DNA of 64,000 bases from Myxococcales bacterium. GTDB lineage: Bacteria > Myxococcota > Myxococcia > Myxococcales > Anaeromyxobacteraceae. The notes beneath the pieces were generated by a model that searched no databases, was not told the origin of the DNA, and saw only the letters and a program-made list of their open reading frames with translations. The position numbers and the translations under genes were made by a program. The stretch's first letter is position 1. Every line of letters starts with the position of its first letter. The stretch is from positions 62,001 through 126,000 of the forward strand of contig JAJZQX010000008.1 of assembly GCA_021806645.1 (NCBI GenBank), in the 5' to 3' direction. Positions 18,252 through 27,805 of the stretch are shown in pieces.

Positions 18252-19646
18252 GTGAAGCGCTTCGTCGGAATGTCCCTGACGCTGGCCGCCCTGGTCGGCG
18301 TCCTCGTCCTCCTCGGCGCCGGCTTCTACTGGGTGGCGGCCGGGCTCGGGTACGCCTGCAACGGGCTGGCGATCTGGCTCGGCTGGAATCCGCCCGGGAC
18401 CTGGAGCCCCTTCGCCTTCCACGTCGGCATCACGCTCGGCAACCTGCTGACGCTGATGATGGTCGTGCTCATGATCTCCGGCTCGCTGCTCACGGTGGCC
18501 GAGCGCAAGTGGTCGGCGCTGCTGCAGAACCGGATCGGCGCCAACCGGATCACGGTGGGTGGCAACCCCCTGGGCGGCATCCCCTACCTGCTGGCCGACG
18601 CGCTCAAGATGCTCACCAAGGAGCGGGCCGCGCCCGACGTGCGCACCAGGCTCCTCTTCGAGCTGGCCCCGGTCCTGGCCTTCGCGCCGGTCTTCTGCCT
18701 CTTCGCCATCGTCCCGGTCGGCCCGCCCATCGACCTCGGCGCCTTCTTCGCCGGCGCCGCCGGCGCCGGCCGCACCGTGGCGTTGCAGGTGGCGTCGATC
18801 GACGCCGGCCTGCTCTACCTCTTCGCCATCGCCTCGCTCTCGGTCTACGGCACCTCGCTGGCCGGCTGGGCCTCCAACAACAAGCTGGCGCTGCTGGGCG
18901 GCGTCCGCGCCTCGTCGCAGATGATCTCGTACGAGGTCTCGATGGGGCTCTCGCTGGTGGGCACCATGATGGCCTACCGGACGCTGCGGCTCGAGGAGAT
19001 GGTGGTGGCGCAGGGCGCGCCGGTCCTGGGTGGCTTCCCGGCGCTGGGGCTGCTGCTGCAACCCATCGGCTTCCTCGTCTTCTTCACCTCGGGTTTCGCC
19101 GAGACCAAGCGGGCGCCGTTCGACCTCCCCGAGGGCGAGAGCGAGATCGTCGGCTACTTCATCGAGTACTCGGGCATGAAGTTCGGCATGATGTTCCTCG
19201 CCGAGTTCCTCGAGATCGCCGTCTTCGCCGGCGTCATCACCGCCGTCTTCCTGGGCGGCTGGCACCCGCTGGTGGTCGACACCGGGTGGCTGCGCGCCCA
19301 CGTGACGCCGCTCTGGTTCGGCGCCATCGGCGCCGGGGCCTTCCTGGTGAAGATGATCGTGCTGATGTGGCTGCAGCTGGTCATCCGCTGGCTGCTGCCG
19401 CGCTTCCGCTACGACCAGGTCCAGAAGCTCTGCTGGAAGATCCTGCTGCCGGCCTCGCTGGTGAACATCTTCGTGACCGGCGCCGCCATCCTCATCGACC
19501 CGTCGCTGCAGTTGCTGGCCTGGATCGGCCTCGCCACCATCATCGTCATCGGCCTGCTGGTCGCCACCACCGGCCGCGCGGCGCCGGCCCACGACGCCGG
19601 CCCGGCCCACGGCGGCCACGGCGCGGCGGCCGCGGCCGGCCACTAG
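18252..19646 (+). CDS. nuoH: Second NADH-quinone oxidoreductase subunit H with His-rich tail
   Basis: A 464-residue membrane subunit. [14 protein letters not shown] and [18 protein letters not shown] identify NuoH. The start is a GTG (18252) 5 bases after a perfect AGGAGG. The last 20 residues are Ala/Gly/His-rich ([12 protein letters not shown]), a feature the minus-strand copy lacks. Ten bases after nuoG, 11 before nuoI. Confidence 0.94.
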   Translation: MKRFVGMSLTLAALVGVLVLLGAGFYWVAAGLGYACNGLAIWLGWNPPGTWSPFAFHVGITLGNLLTLMMVVLMISGSLLTVAERKWSALLQNRIGANRITVGGNPLGGIPYLLADALKMLTKERAAPDVRTRLLFELAPVLAFAPVFCLFAIVPVGPPIDLGAFFAGAAGAGRTVALQVASIDAGLLYLFAIASLSVYGTSLAGWASNNKLALLGGVRASSQMISYEVSMGLSLVGTMMAYRTLRLEEMVVAQGAPVLGGFPALGLLLQPIGFLVFFTSGFAETKRAPFDLPEGESEIVGYFIEYSGMKFGMMFLAEFLEIAVFAGVITAVFLGGWHPLVVDTGWLRAHVTPLWFGAIGAGAFLVKMIVLMWLQLVIRWLLPRFRYDQVQKLCWKILLPASLVNIFVTGAAILIDPSLQLLAWIGLATIIVIGLLVATTGRAAPAHDAGPAHGGHGAAAAAGH

Positions 19647-19657
19647 GAGAGACCGAC

Positions 19658-20377
19658 ATGGCCTACCAGCTCGACAACCGGCCCCTCGACCTCCGCGAGC
19701 GGTTCTACTTCCCCGAGGTCATCCGGGGCATCGGCACGCTCGCCGGGCACTTCCTGAAGAACCTCTTCTTCAGCCGCGACGCCAACCCCGACATCCTGGC
19801 GCGCCCGCGCGGCTTCGCCCGCTCCGACAACGTCACCCTGCAGTACCCGGAGGAGAAGGCACCGTACCCGCCGGGCTACCGCGGCCTGCACCGGCTGGTG
19901 CCGCGCCAGGACGGCAGCCCGCGCTGCGTGGCGTGCTACATGTGCGCCACCGCCTGCCCGGCCCAGTGCATCTACATCGAGGCCGGCGAGGTGGCCGGCG
20001 ATCCCATCGAGAAGTACCCGGTCAAGTTCGTCATCGACGAGCTGCGCTGCGTGGTCTGCGGCTTCTGCGTCGAGGCCTGCCCCAAGGACGCCATCCGCAT
20101 GGACACCGGCGAGCACGCGCCACCGTCGCTGGAGCGGAGCGGCCAGTTGCAGGACATCAAGGCGCTGCTGCGCGGGCCGGCCGTCAGCTACCTCTCGGAT
20201 CCGTGGCTGCGGCGCCCCTCGCCCTCCATCCCGGCCGACCAGCTGGCGGCCATGAAGGCCACCGCCCGGCCCTACCACGCCGACGCCGACGACGAGTACG
20301 CTTCGACGCCCGGCTTCTCGGTGCGCGCGCTGGCCGCCGAGGCCAGGGAGCGGGCCGCGCGGGCCGGGGCGAAGTAG
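19658..20377 (+). CDS. nuoI: Second NADH-quinone oxidoreductase subunit I
   Basis: A 239-residue ferredoxin-type subunit with two complete clusters: C90, C93, C96, C100 and C131, C134, C137, C141. Residues 150-239 form a longer C-terminal extension than usual. AGGAGAG precedes the ATG. It ends the plus-strand cluster: no nuoJKLMN follows, and the next gene is an unrelated membrane protein, so a complete second complex would need membrane-arm subunits from another locus or from the minus-strand cluster. Confidence 0.94.
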   Translation: MAYQLDNRPLDLRERFYFPEVIRGIGTLAGHFLKNLFFSRDANPDILARPRGFARSDNVTLQYPEEKAPYPPGYRGLHRLVPRQDGSPRCVACYMCATACPAQCIYIEAGEVAGDPIEKYPVKFVIDELRCVVCGFCVEACPKDAIRMDTGEHAPPSLERSGQLQDIKALLRGPAVSYLSDPWLRRPSPSIPADQLAAMKATARPYHADADDEYASTPGFSVRALAAEARERAARAGAK

Positions 20378-20389
20378 CCCGGGTTCCCC

Positions 20390-21877
20390 GTGGGCCCCGC
20401 CGTGCGCCGCGCCTGGCTGCTAATGGCGGCGCTGGTGGCGGCCGCCGCGCTGCTCGACCTCGGCAGCTTCCACCGGCTGGAGCAGGGCGACTCGATCGTG
20501 CCGGTGCTGGTCTCGCTCCAGCGCTGGACCCCGCTCTACTGGGACCAGGAGCGGTACGGGATGCTGGTGCCGCTGCTGGCGTGGCCGGTCCGCGATCCGC
20601 TCTGGAACCTGCTGCTGCAGCGCGGACTGATGATCTTCGCGGGGCTGGCGGCGTCGGTGCTGCTGGCCCGCCACCTGCTGGCCGAGCGCGACTGGCCGCT
20701 GGTGGGCACGGTGGCGGCCGCCACGCTGGTGCTGGTGGCCCCGGCGGCGTGGCGCTTCGAGTATCTCGGCGACCAGCCCTACGGAGTCTCGCTGGCGCTG
20801 GCGCTGGCCGGCCTCGCCTTCGCCGAGCCGGCGGCGGGGGGTGCGCGCCGGTCGCGCCGGCGGCTCGCGGTGGGGCTCCTGCTGGTGCTCCTGGCCCACT
20901 GGGTCAACCCGGCCACCGGCGTGCTGCTGGGGCTGCTGGCGCTGGCCAGGGCGCTGGAGGACTGGTTCACCACCGACGACCGTGGAGCGGTGCGGGAGCG
21001 GCTGCTGGTCGACGCTGGGCTGCTGGCCATTGGGCTCACGGCCGGTCAGCTCTCGATCGCCCTCTACCCGGCCATCACCGGCCAGCCGCTCCGGCTCGCG
21101 GTCGGGTTCTTGCCGCTGGCGCGGTGGCCGGCCGCCTGGGGCGCCATGGTGGCCCGGGCCTGGGGCGAGGCGGGGAGCTGGGGCTGGGCGCTGCTGGGCG
21201 GCGCGGCGCTGGCGGCGGCGCTCGCGGCGCTCCCCTCGTCGCGGAGCTTCCGGCGTGACGCCCTGGTGCGGGCCGCGACGCTGGTGGCGGCGGCGACGGC
21301 CTACGCGGCCTTCGTCGGGGCGCTGGCCTGGGTGGCGGAGAACCACCACCACCCGCGCTACCTGGCGCCGGCCGCGCTGCTCCTCCACCTGGCGGTGATC
21401 TCGCTGCTGGCCGAGCCGCTGGCGCGGGCGGCCCGGGCCTCCCGGCCGGCCTTGGTGGCGGCGGTGCTGGCTCTCCCGCTGGCCGCGCTGGCGGTGGGGG
21501 GCGCACCGTCGCTGGCGCGGGTCCGCACCGACCTCGACGTGGTGGCGGGGAAGCTCACCGAGGACGTGCTGGCGGCGCGCTGCCAGCTCATCGCCGGCGA
21601 CTACTGGTCGGTCTGGCCGGCGGTCTGGCACGCGTCGCTGGTGGCGCGCGAGCGCGGGATCGACCAGCCGGTCTGGGGGGTGAGCCACCGGGCCACGCCC
21701 ACGGTGGTGAAGTGGAAGGGGATCCCCGTGGCCTCGATCCGGATCTGCCGGCCGCACGGCGCGGAGCCGGAGCGCGAGGCGGAGCGCTGGCTGCGCGCCT
21801 ACCACGCCTGGCCGGTCCGGGTGGTGGAGCGGCGCGCCACGGTGGACGTGCTGGAGCTCGAGCCGCCGCTGGAATAG
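20390..21877 (+). CDS. Polytopic membrane protein of unknown function
   Basis: A 495-residue protein with roughly nine to eleven hydrophobic helices, Leu/Ala/Val-rich throughout. An N-terminal helix is followed by a short aromatic loop (RWTPLYWDQERYG), then alternating helices and short Arg-rich loops, and a soluble C-terminal part of about 110 residues ending in DVLELEPPLE. The architecture resembles integral-membrane glycosyltransferases (PMT/DUF2029-like), but I see no diagnostic motif, so this is only a resemblance. The GTG at 20390 is 12 bases after nuoI; a start at the ATG near 20423 is also possible. Confidence 0.7.
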   Translation: MGPAVRRAWLLMAALVAAAALLDLGSFHRLEQGDSIVPVLVSLQRWTPLYWDQERYGMLVPLLAWPVRDPLWNLLLQRGLMIFAGLAASVLLARHLLAERDWPLVGTVAAATLVLVAPAAWRFEYLGDQPYGVSLALALAGLAFAEPAAGGARRSRRRLAVGLLLVLLAHWVNPATGVLLGLLALARALEDWFTTDDRGAVRERLLVDAGLLAIGLTAGQLSIALYPAITGQPLRLAVGFLPLARWPAAWGAMVARAWGEAGSWGWALLGGAALAAALAALPSSRSFRRDALVRAATLVAAATAYAAFVGALAWVAENHHHPRYLAPAALLLHLAVISLLAEPLARAARASRPALVAAVLALPLAALAVGGAPSLARVRTDLDVVAGKLTEDVLAARCQLIAGDYWSVWPAVWHASLVARERGIDQPVWGVSHRATPTVVKWKGIPVASIRICRPHGAEPEREAERWLRAYHAWPVRVVERRATVDVLELEPPLE

Positions 21878-22130
21878 GCGGGTGCGGTCCGTCGCCTGGC
21901 CAGGCCGCCCCGCGCCGGGCCTGGTGAGGTCGCGGACGGAGCGAGGTCGAACCCGGAGGGCCAGGTTCTCCGGCGACGACAGCCTCGACACGCCACCACC
22001 GCCACGGACCCCGGGCGCCGGCGAGGGCTCCATCGACGAGGCGCCGCGGCTCGTGGCCCAGAAGGGTCGGGTGGGAGTCTGCCCCACGGCCGATGGGAGA
22101 GGATGCCGTCCAGTCAAGGAGAACGGGCCG

Positions 22131-22970
22131 ATGACACTCCTCGCGACGTCCCTGCTCATCTGGACCGGCTCGCTCCTGGCCGGGTTCCTCGGCGCGCTCA
22201 CTGGCCTCGGTGGTGGCGTGGTGGTCGTCCCGCTCCTGGCCCTGGCGTTCGGGGTGGACCTCCGGTACGCCATCGGGGCCTCGCTGCTCTCGGTCATCGC
22301 CACCTCGTCGGGCGCCGCCGCCGCCTACGTCCGCGACGGGCTGAGCAACGTCCGCGTCGGCATGTTCCTGGAGATCGCCACGACCCTGGGCGCCCTGGCG
22401 GGAGCCTTCGTCGCCGCCCACGTCCCGACCAGCGCCGTCGCCGTGGTGTTCGGCCTGGTGCTGCTCGGAGCCGCGGGCCTCTCGCTTCGCCACCCGGCGA
22501 GCCAGGCCGGGCCTCCGCGGCCGGCCGACCCCATCGCCATCGCGCTCCGGATGGACGGGAGCTACCCCGGACACGACGGCCGGATCGAGTACCACGTGCG
22601 CAACGTCCCGGCCGGCTTCGGCCTCATGGCCGTCGCGGGCGGGCTCTCCGGGCTCCTCGGGATCGGGTCGGGCGCGCTCAAGGTCATCGCCATGGACGAC
22701 GTCATGCGGCTCCCGTTCAAGGTGTCGAGCACCACCAGCAACTTCATGATCGGCGTGACGGCGGCGGCGAGCGCCGGGGTCTACCTGGCGCGTGGGTACC
22801 TCGATCCGGTCCTCGCGGCCCCGGTGGTCCTCGGGGTCCTTCCAGGGGCGCTCCTGGGGGCCTGGCTGCTCCCGCGCCTGGGCGGCCGGGTGCTCCGGCT
22901 GGTCTTCGCCGGCGTGATCGCCGTCCTGGCCGTCGAGATGCTCTACCAGGGCGCGACGGGGAGGCTGTGA
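22131..22970 (+). CDS. TauE/SafE family sulfite/anion exporter
   Basis: A 279-residue membrane protein of the TauE/SafE family, thought to export sulfite or organosulfonates. Two homologous halves are visible: FLGALTGLGGGVVVVPLL near residue 25 and LSGLLGIGSGALKV near residue 180, each with the Gly-rich half-repeat. A soluble segment of about 50 residues separates them. AAGGAG lies 9 bases before the ATG at 22131. The stop overlaps the next start (TGATG), so it is co-translated with the DUF1634 protein. Confidence 0.9.
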   Translation: MTLLATSLLIWTGSLLAGFLGALTGLGGGVVVVPLLALAFGVDLRYAIGASLLSVIATSSGAAAAYVRDGLSNVRVGMFLEIATTLGALAGAFVAAHVPTSAVAVVFGLVLLGAAGLSLRHPASQAGPPRPADPIAIALRMDGSYPGHDGRIEYHVRNVPAGFGLMAVAGGLSGLLGIGSGALKVIAMDDVMRLPFKVSSTTSNFMIGVTAAASAGVYLARGYLDPVLAAPVVLGVLPGALLGAWLLPRLGGRVLRLVFAGVIAVLAVEMLYQGATGRL

Positions 22971-23353
22971 TGCTGCGGTGGACCGACCAGCGGATGGAGC
23001 GCTTCATCGGAGGCCTGCTGCGGGTGGGCGTGCTGCTCTCGGCCGCCCTGGTCCTGGCCGGCGCGGTGGTCCACCTGGCCGGGCATGCCGGGGACCGACC
23101 CGACCTCCACGTCTTCCGGGGGGAGCCGCTCGCGCTCCGGGAAATCGGCGGGATCCTGCGGGGCGCCCTCGCGGTCGAGGGCCGTGGACTCATCCAGCTC
23201 GGCCTGCTGGTCCTGGTGGCGACGCCGGTGGCCCGCGTCGGCTTCTCCGTCTTCGCGTTCGCGGCCCAGCGGGACCGGACCTACGTGCTCGTCACGATGG
23301 CCGTCCTGGCCATTCTCAGCTTCAGCCTCTTCGGGGTTCGAGGGCACCCGTAG
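22970..23353 (+). CDS. DUF1634 membrane protein
   Basis: A 127-residue protein with three hydrophobic helices, matching DUF1634 in size and in the GGLLRVGVLLSAALVLAG opening. Family members are commonly the neighbour of TauE/SafE exporters, and the 1-base overlap here supports a joint function, perhaps as an accessory subunit. No catalytic residues are evident. Confidence 0.8.
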   Translation: MLRWTDQRMERFIGGLLRVGVLLSAALVLAGAVVHLAGHAGDRPDLHVFRGEPLALREIGGILRGALAVEGRGLIQLGLLVLVATPVARVGFSVFAFAAQRDRTYVLVTMAVLAILSFSLFGVRGHP

Positions 23354-23373
23354 CTGGACCGCGTCGGCGTCGC

Positions 23374-24006
23374 TCACCTGGCCTTCGTGCCGATCCGGCG
23401 ATTCGCGGTGAACGGCTGGTGTCCCGGGCCGACCTCCAGGACCTGCGCCGAGCCGTGGCGCACCGTGAGGTCGAAGCAGCGCGCGAGGCCGAGGCCCAGT
23501 GCGTCGGCGAGCAGCACCCGGAGCGGCCCGCCGTGCGAGACGATGACCGCCGCCTGACCTGGGCAGGCCGCGAGGACCTGGGACCGCGCCCGCCTGGCCC
23601 GCCGGGCCACGTCGTCCAGCGCCTCGCCGCCCGGGAACCTCACCTCGGTGGGGTTGCGCATCCACTCGCTCCAGGTCCGCGGATGGCTCGCCTCGACCTC
23701 TTCGAAGGTCAGCCCCTCCAGGGCGCCGAAGTCCACCTCGCACAGGTCGGCCAACCGCCGGACCTCGACGCCCAGCGCCGTGGCGATGGGGTCGGCGGTC
23801 TCGACGGCCCGCCGCGAGGTGCTCGCGTAGACGGCCGCCGCGCCGGCCCGGCGGAGCCGGGAGGCCAGCGCGACGGCCTGGAGCCGCCCCGCCTCGGAGA
23901 GCGCGAGGTCGGTCCGCCCGATGCAGCGCCCGCTTGCAGACGCCTCGGTCTCGCCGTGGCGGACCAGGATCAGGCGGGTGACACCGGGCGGCCTGGACCG
24001 ATCCAT
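23374..24006 (-). CDS. cobC: Histidine phosphatase, probable alpha-ribazole phosphatase
   Basis: A 210-residue phosphoglycerate-mutase-fold enzyme. LVRHGETEAS carries the catalytic His, STSRRAVETA the second phosphate pocket, and VIVSHGGPLRVLL the C-terminal His. As the last gene of the cobalamin operon it most likely removes the 5-prime phosphate of alpha-ribazole phosphate or adenosylcobalamin phosphate. The start at 24006 is chosen because the upstream open frame overlaps cobS in another frame. The family is broad, so the substrate rests on context. Confidence 0.82.
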   Translation of the reverse strand: MDRSRPPGVTRLILVRHGETEASASGRCIGRTDLALSEAGRLQAVALASRLRRAGAAAVYASTSRRAVETADPIATALGVEVRRLADLCEVDFGALEGLTFEEVEASHPRTWSEWMRNPTEVRFPGGEALDDVARRARRARSQVLAACPGQAAVIVSHGGPLRVLLADALGLGLARCFDLTVRHGSAQVLEVGPGHQPFTANRRIGTKAR

Positions 24007-24011
24007 GCGCG

Positions 24012-24749
24012 CTACCCGGCCGCCACGCCGATCACCAGCAGCAGCGCCTCGGAGAGGACGACGGCGGCGCCGAAGGTGTCGCCGGTGACGCCGCCGAGTC
24101 GCCGCCGGAAGAGCCACCCCAGCGCCAGGAGCAGGAGCACCTCGGCTCCGACCGCGGCCAGGCCCGCCCAGCCGACCCAGGCGGCGGCGCCCAGGGTGAT
24201 GGCCGTGGCCACCGCGAGCTCCGGCCAGCCGCCGTGCTCGGTGGTGGCCGCGCCTAGTCCGCCGCCTGGCCGGGCGTAGGGCAGGGCCCGGGCCAGCGGG
24301 ACCGGCGCCCAGCGTGAGGCGGTCATGGCGAGGACGATCCAGCGGTCGCAGGCCGGCCGGCCGAGGAGCGCGGCGAGGGCCGCTGCTTCCACCAGCAGGA
24401 GGAGGACGAGGCTGGTGGCCCCAAAGGCGCCGACCGCGTGGTCCCGCATGATCCGGAGCGCGTCCTCGCGGGTCCGGCCCCCGCCGAGGCCGTCGATGGT
24501 GTCGGCGAGGCCGTCGAGGTGGAGCGCGCCGGTGAGCAGCGCCAGGAGGGCGAGGAGCAGGCCGGCCTGGAGGGTCTCGGGGAGCCGGTCCGGGAGGGCG
24601 TGGCGCGCGGCGACCAGCAGGGCGCCCAGGAGGGCGCCCGCGGCGGGGAAGAAGGCGGTGGCCCGGCCCACGGCGCGCGCGTCGATCGCGCCCGTCCCCG
24701 GCACGGGGAGCCGCGTGAGGAAGGCGACGGCCACGGCGAGCCGCCTCAC
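24012..24749 (-). CDS. cobS: Adenosylcobinamide-GDP ribazoletransferase
   Basis: A 245-residue inner-membrane enzyme that joins adenosylcobinamide-GDP to alpha-ribazole. HLDGLADTIDGLGGG is the acidic metal-binding motif, and FLTRLPVPG opens the protein. A GTG at 24749 overlaps the cobQ stop as GTGA, the same coupling used elsewhere in this operon, and gives the family length; an ATG at 24779 would overlap cobQ by 34 bases and is less likely. Confidence 0.9.
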   Translation of the reverse strand: MRRLAVAVAFLTRLPVPGTGAIDARAVGRATAFFPAAGALLGALLVAARHALPDRLPETLQAGLLLALLALLTGALHLDGLADTIDGLGGGRTREDALRIMRDHAVGAFGATSLVLLLLVEAAALAALLGRPACDRWIVLAMTASRWAPVPLARALPYARPGGGLGAATTEHGGWPELAVATAITLGAAAWVGWAGLAAVGAEVLLLLALGWLFRRRLGGVTGDTFGAAVVLSEALLLVIGVAAG

Positions 24750-25795
24750 GGGACGCTCCAGGGGGCGGGGCGGGGCCACTCCAGGCCGACCAGCCGGGTG
24801 AGGAGGGTCCAGTCGAGGTGCTCGAGGGCCGCGTCGGCGAGCCGCTCGTAGGCCGCCTCCCGGGTCGAGATGGCCGGCGCCGCGGGCGCACGGAGCCCCC
24901 GGGCGGCGCGGAGGGAAGCGTCGAGCTGGTCGGGCGCCTCCACGAACCGCACGTTGACGCCCGGCTCCTGCTCTAGCGGCGCGAGGTCGTCGTGGTTGGA
25001 GATGCGCGGGAAGCGCACCGCCGCGACGTCGAGCTCGCCGGGGCCGGCGCGGCGGCCGTGGCCTCGGTCGTCCAGCGAGACCGAGTCCTCGTCGGCGATC
25101 CGCAGGCCGCGCAGGAAGGGGAGGACGCCCAGCACCGGGACGCCGGTCCGGCCGGCGAGGAACTCGAGCCCGGGCTCAAGCAGCTTCCGGTCGCCGCGGA
25201 ACTTGTTGACGACGAAGGCGGCCACGCGAGCCCGATCGGCCGGCTCGAGCAGTTCGAGCGTGCCGACGAAGGCGGCGAAGACCCCGCCGCGGTCGATGTC
25301 GCCGTCCAGCAGCACCGGCGCGCCGGCGGCGTGGGCCACGTCCATGTTGACGATGTCCCGGTCGCGCAGGTTCACCTCGGCCGGGCTGCCGGCCCCCTCG
25401 ATGACCACGACGTCGGAGCGGGCGCGCAGGCGCGCCAGGCTCTCGCGCACGACGGCGCGCAGCTCGGGCTTGCGGTCGTGGTACTCGCGTGCCCCGAGGC
25501 TGCCGATGGGCCGGCCCAGCACCACCACCTGCGAGCGGGCCTCGCCCTCGGGCTTGAGGAGCACCGGGTTCATGTCGGCGCACGGGGCCGCGCCGGCCGC
25601 CTCGGCCTGGATCGCCTGGGCGCGCCCGATCTCGCCGCCGTCGGCGCCCACCGCCGAGTTGAGGGCCATGTTCTGCGCCTTGAAGGGGAGGACGCGAAGG
25701 CCGGCGCGGCGGAAGAGCCGGCACAGGCCGGTGACGAGCAGGCTCTTGCCGACCGAGGAGGCGGTCCCCTGGACCATGATGGTGCGTGCCGTCAT
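24746..25795 (-). CDS. cobQ: Cobyric acid synthase lacking its glutaminase core (internal in-frame deletion)
   Basis: Normally a roughly 500-residue amidotransferase; here 349 residues. The N-terminal ATPase half is intact (QGTASSVGKSLLVTGL, KAQNMALNSAV, EGAGSPAEVNLRDRDIVNM, NKFRGD). It continues into the start of the glutaminase domain (FPRISNHDDLAPLEQ, then VRFVEAPDQLD) and then jumps to the extreme C-terminus (AAYERLADAALEHLDW). Against Salmonella CbiP about 165 residues are missing, including the catalytic Cys (GICGGYQ) and His (TYLHGLF). The frame is preserved. Such a protein could bind ATP and substrate but could not hydrolyse glutamine; it may be dead, use free ammonia, or reflect an assembly collapse. 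Confidence 0.85.
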   Translation of the reverse strand: MTARTIMVQGTASSVGKSLLVTGLCRLFRRAGLRVLPFKAQNMALNSAVGADGGEIGRAQAIQAEAAGAAPCADMNPVLLKPEGEARSQVVVLGRPIGSLGAREYHDRKPELRAVVRESLARLRARSDVVVIEGAGSPAEVNLRDRDIVNMDVAHAAGAPVLLDGDIDRGGVFAAFVGTLELLEPADRARVAAFVVNKFRGDRKLLEPGLEFLAGRTGVPVLGVLPFLRGLRIADEDSVSLDDRGHGRRAGPGELDVAAVRFPRISNHDDLAPLEQEPGVNVRFVEAPDQLDASLRAARGLRAPAAPAISTREAAYERLADAALEHLDWTLLTRLVGLEWPRPAPWSVP

Positions 25796-26868
25796 CGAAG
25801 CTCCGTGGCGAGCGCGGACAGGAGGCGGACCCGCTCCGCGGCGGGGCGGGCGGCCACGCGCAACCAGCCGGGGAGGCCGAAGGAGGCGCAGTCGCGCACC
25901 ACCAGGCCGTGGGCGAGCAGGCGCGCGCGCAGGGAGGCCGCGCCGGGCGCCTCGAAGGCGAGGTAGGGGGCCACCGACGCCAGCGGGCGCAGCCCGAGCG
26001 CCCGGAGCCCGCCGTCGAGCGCCAGGCGGTCGTCGCGGAGCCGCCGGCGCGACCCCTCGACGAAGTCGTCCTCTCCGAGCGCCGCCAGGGCGGCCGCCTG
26101 CGCCACCGCGCTGGTGCTCCAGGCGGGACGGGATGCCTCCAGCGCCGCCGCCAGCGCCACCGGCGCGACCAGGAAGCCGGCGCGCAGGCCGGGGATGGCG
26201 TGCTCCTTGGTCATCGAGCGGAGACGGAGGACGTTGTCGGGGAGCGGCCGCGCCGCGTCCTCGTGGTGGTCGGACAGCGGGAGGAAGGACTCGTCGAGGA
26301 GGACGAGCCGCCCGGCGAGCCGCCCGGCGAGGCGGGCCACCGCCTCCGCGCGAAGGGGCAGGCCGGCGGGCGAGGTGGGCGTGCAGAGGGACACCAGGGC
26401 CGCGCCGGCCGCGCTCGCGGCCGCGGCGACCGCGTCGAGATCGACCGCTAGCCCGTCGGCCGGAGACGCGCGCCAGGCCACCACCTCGGCGCCGGCCAGC
26501 TCGGCGGCGGCGCGGAACTCCGAGAAGACCGGCTCGACGCAGAGGAGGCGCGAGCCGGGGCCGAGCACCACCCGTGCCAGGGTCCAGAGGAGCTCGGTCG
26601 CGCCATGGCCGAAGACGATCCGCTCGGGCGGGAGCCCAAGCCGGGCCGCCAGGGCGCGCCGCACCGGCGCGGCGGTGGGATCCGGGTAGCGGTCCACCGG
26701 CGCGGCGCGGATGGCGGCCAGCACCGCGGGCGAGGGGCCGTAAGGGTTGACGTTCACGCTGAAGTCGAGGGCCGTGGACGGGTCGGCGCCCGCGCCCCGC
26801 AACTCCAGGTCGCAGGCGCCGCCGTGGATCCGGGCGGGGGCGGCGCGCCAGCGGAGTTCAGGCCCCAT
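25792..26868 (-). CDS. cobD: Threonine-phosphate decarboxylase-like PLP enzyme
   Basis: A 358-residue class I/II aminotransferase-fold protein. [14 protein letters not shown] at the N-terminus is typical of CobD (Salmonella naming), and [15 protein letters not shown] carries the PLP lysine. CobD makes the aminopropanol-phosphate side chain of cobalamin from threonine phosphate. Its stop overlaps the cobQ ATG (ATGA), and its start overlaps the end of cbiB. It could be mistaken for histidinol-phosphate aminotransferase; the operon settles the role. Confidence 0.85.
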   Translation of the reverse strand: MGPELRWRAAPARIHGGACDLELRGAGADPSTALDFSVNVNPYGPSPAVLAAIRAAPVDRYPDPTAAPVRRALAARLGLPPERIVFGHGATELLWTLARVVLGPGSRLLCVEPVFSEFRAAAELAGAEVVAWRASPADGLAVDLDAVAAAASAAGAALVSLCTPTSPAGLPLRAEAVARLAGRLAGRLVLLDESFLPLSDHHEDAARPLPDNVLRLRSMTKEHAIPGLRAGFLVAPVALAAALEASRPAWSTSAVAQAAALAALGEDDFVEGSRRRLRDDRLALDGGLRALGLRPLASVAPYLAFEAPGAASLRARLLAHGLVVRDCASFGLPGWLRVAARPAAERVRLLSALATELR

Positions 26869-27805
26869 GGAGGACCACCCGGGCGCCCAGCGAGAGCGCC
26901 GCGGCGAGCGCCACCGCGACGACGACCAGCCTCCACGCCCGCGCCACGGTGTCGTGGTCCACCGGGCGCAGCGGGTCGCCGAGGCGGTAGTGCCCCATCT
27001 TCTCCAGCTCGACGCCGAGCAGCCCGGCCATGGCCGCCATGGGCCAGCCGGCGTTCGGGCTCTCGGTGCGCCGGGCGTCGCGCCGGAGGATGCGCAGGCC
27101 GCCGGCCGCGTCGGCGCCGCCGGCCAGGCCGGCCAGCAGCAGGAGCGCCGCCGCCAGGCGGGCCGGCACGAGGTTCACCAGGTCGTCGAGCCGGGCGGCC
27201 GCCTTGCCGAGCCACTCGTGGCGGCCGTGGTAGCCGATGCGGGCGTCGAGCGTGTTCACGGCGCGGTAGGCCACGGCGCCGGGAAGCCCGAGGAGCGCCC
27301 AGGCGAGGAGCGGCGCCACGGCGCTGTCGGAGGCGTTCTCGGCCACCGACTCGACCGCGGCCGCCGCCAGGCGAGGGGCGTCGAGCGCGGACGCGTCACG
27401 GCTGCAGAGCGCGCGCAGGCTGAACCGCGCCTCGTCGAGGTGCCCGGCGCGCAGCGCGCGTGCGACCCTGGCCGCGGCCCGCCCGAGCTCCCGGATGGCG
27501 AAGGTGGACTTGAGCGCGAGCGCCTCCAGCGCGACCGAGAGCCAGGGCGGCGCCGTCGCGCCGGCCCGCAGGAGGAGCAGCGCCGCGCCGGCGAAGGCCG
27601 CCGGCAGGAGCAGCGCCAGGGCGGCGCCATAGGCGAGCTGCCCGAAGCGACCGGCCGCGGGCGCCCGCGCCTCCAGCCAGGAGATGGCCCCACCCATCCA
27701 GACCACCGGGTGGAGCCGGCCCGGGTACTCCCCGGCGACCAGATCGATGGCGAGCGCCAGGACCAGGACCGCCGCTCCGTGCCCGGGCGCCACGCCCAGC
27801 GTCAC
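26858..27805 (-). CDS. cbiB: Adenosylcobinamide-phosphate synthase
   Basis: A 315-residue membrane enzyme that attaches aminopropanol phosphate to cobyric acid. Recognised blocks are [41 protein letters not shown] and [15 protein letters not shown], all highly conserved. A GTG at 27805 overlaps the cobT stop as GTGA. Length is normal. Confidence 0.93.
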   Translation of the reverse strand: MTLGVAPGHGAAVLVLALAIDLVAGEYPGRLHPVVWMGGAISWLEARAPAAGRFGQLAYGAALALLLPAAFAGAALLLLRAGATAPPWLSVALEALALKSTFAIRELGRAAARVARALRAGHLDEARFSLRALCSRDASALDAPRLAAAAVESVAENASDSAVAPLLAWALLGLPGAVAYRAVNTLDARIGYHGRHEWLGKAAARLDDLVNLVPARLAAALLLLAGLAGGADAAGGLRILRRDARRTESPNAGWPMAAMAGLLGVELEKMGHYRLGDPLRPVDHDTVARAWRLVVVAVALAAALSLGARVVLHGA

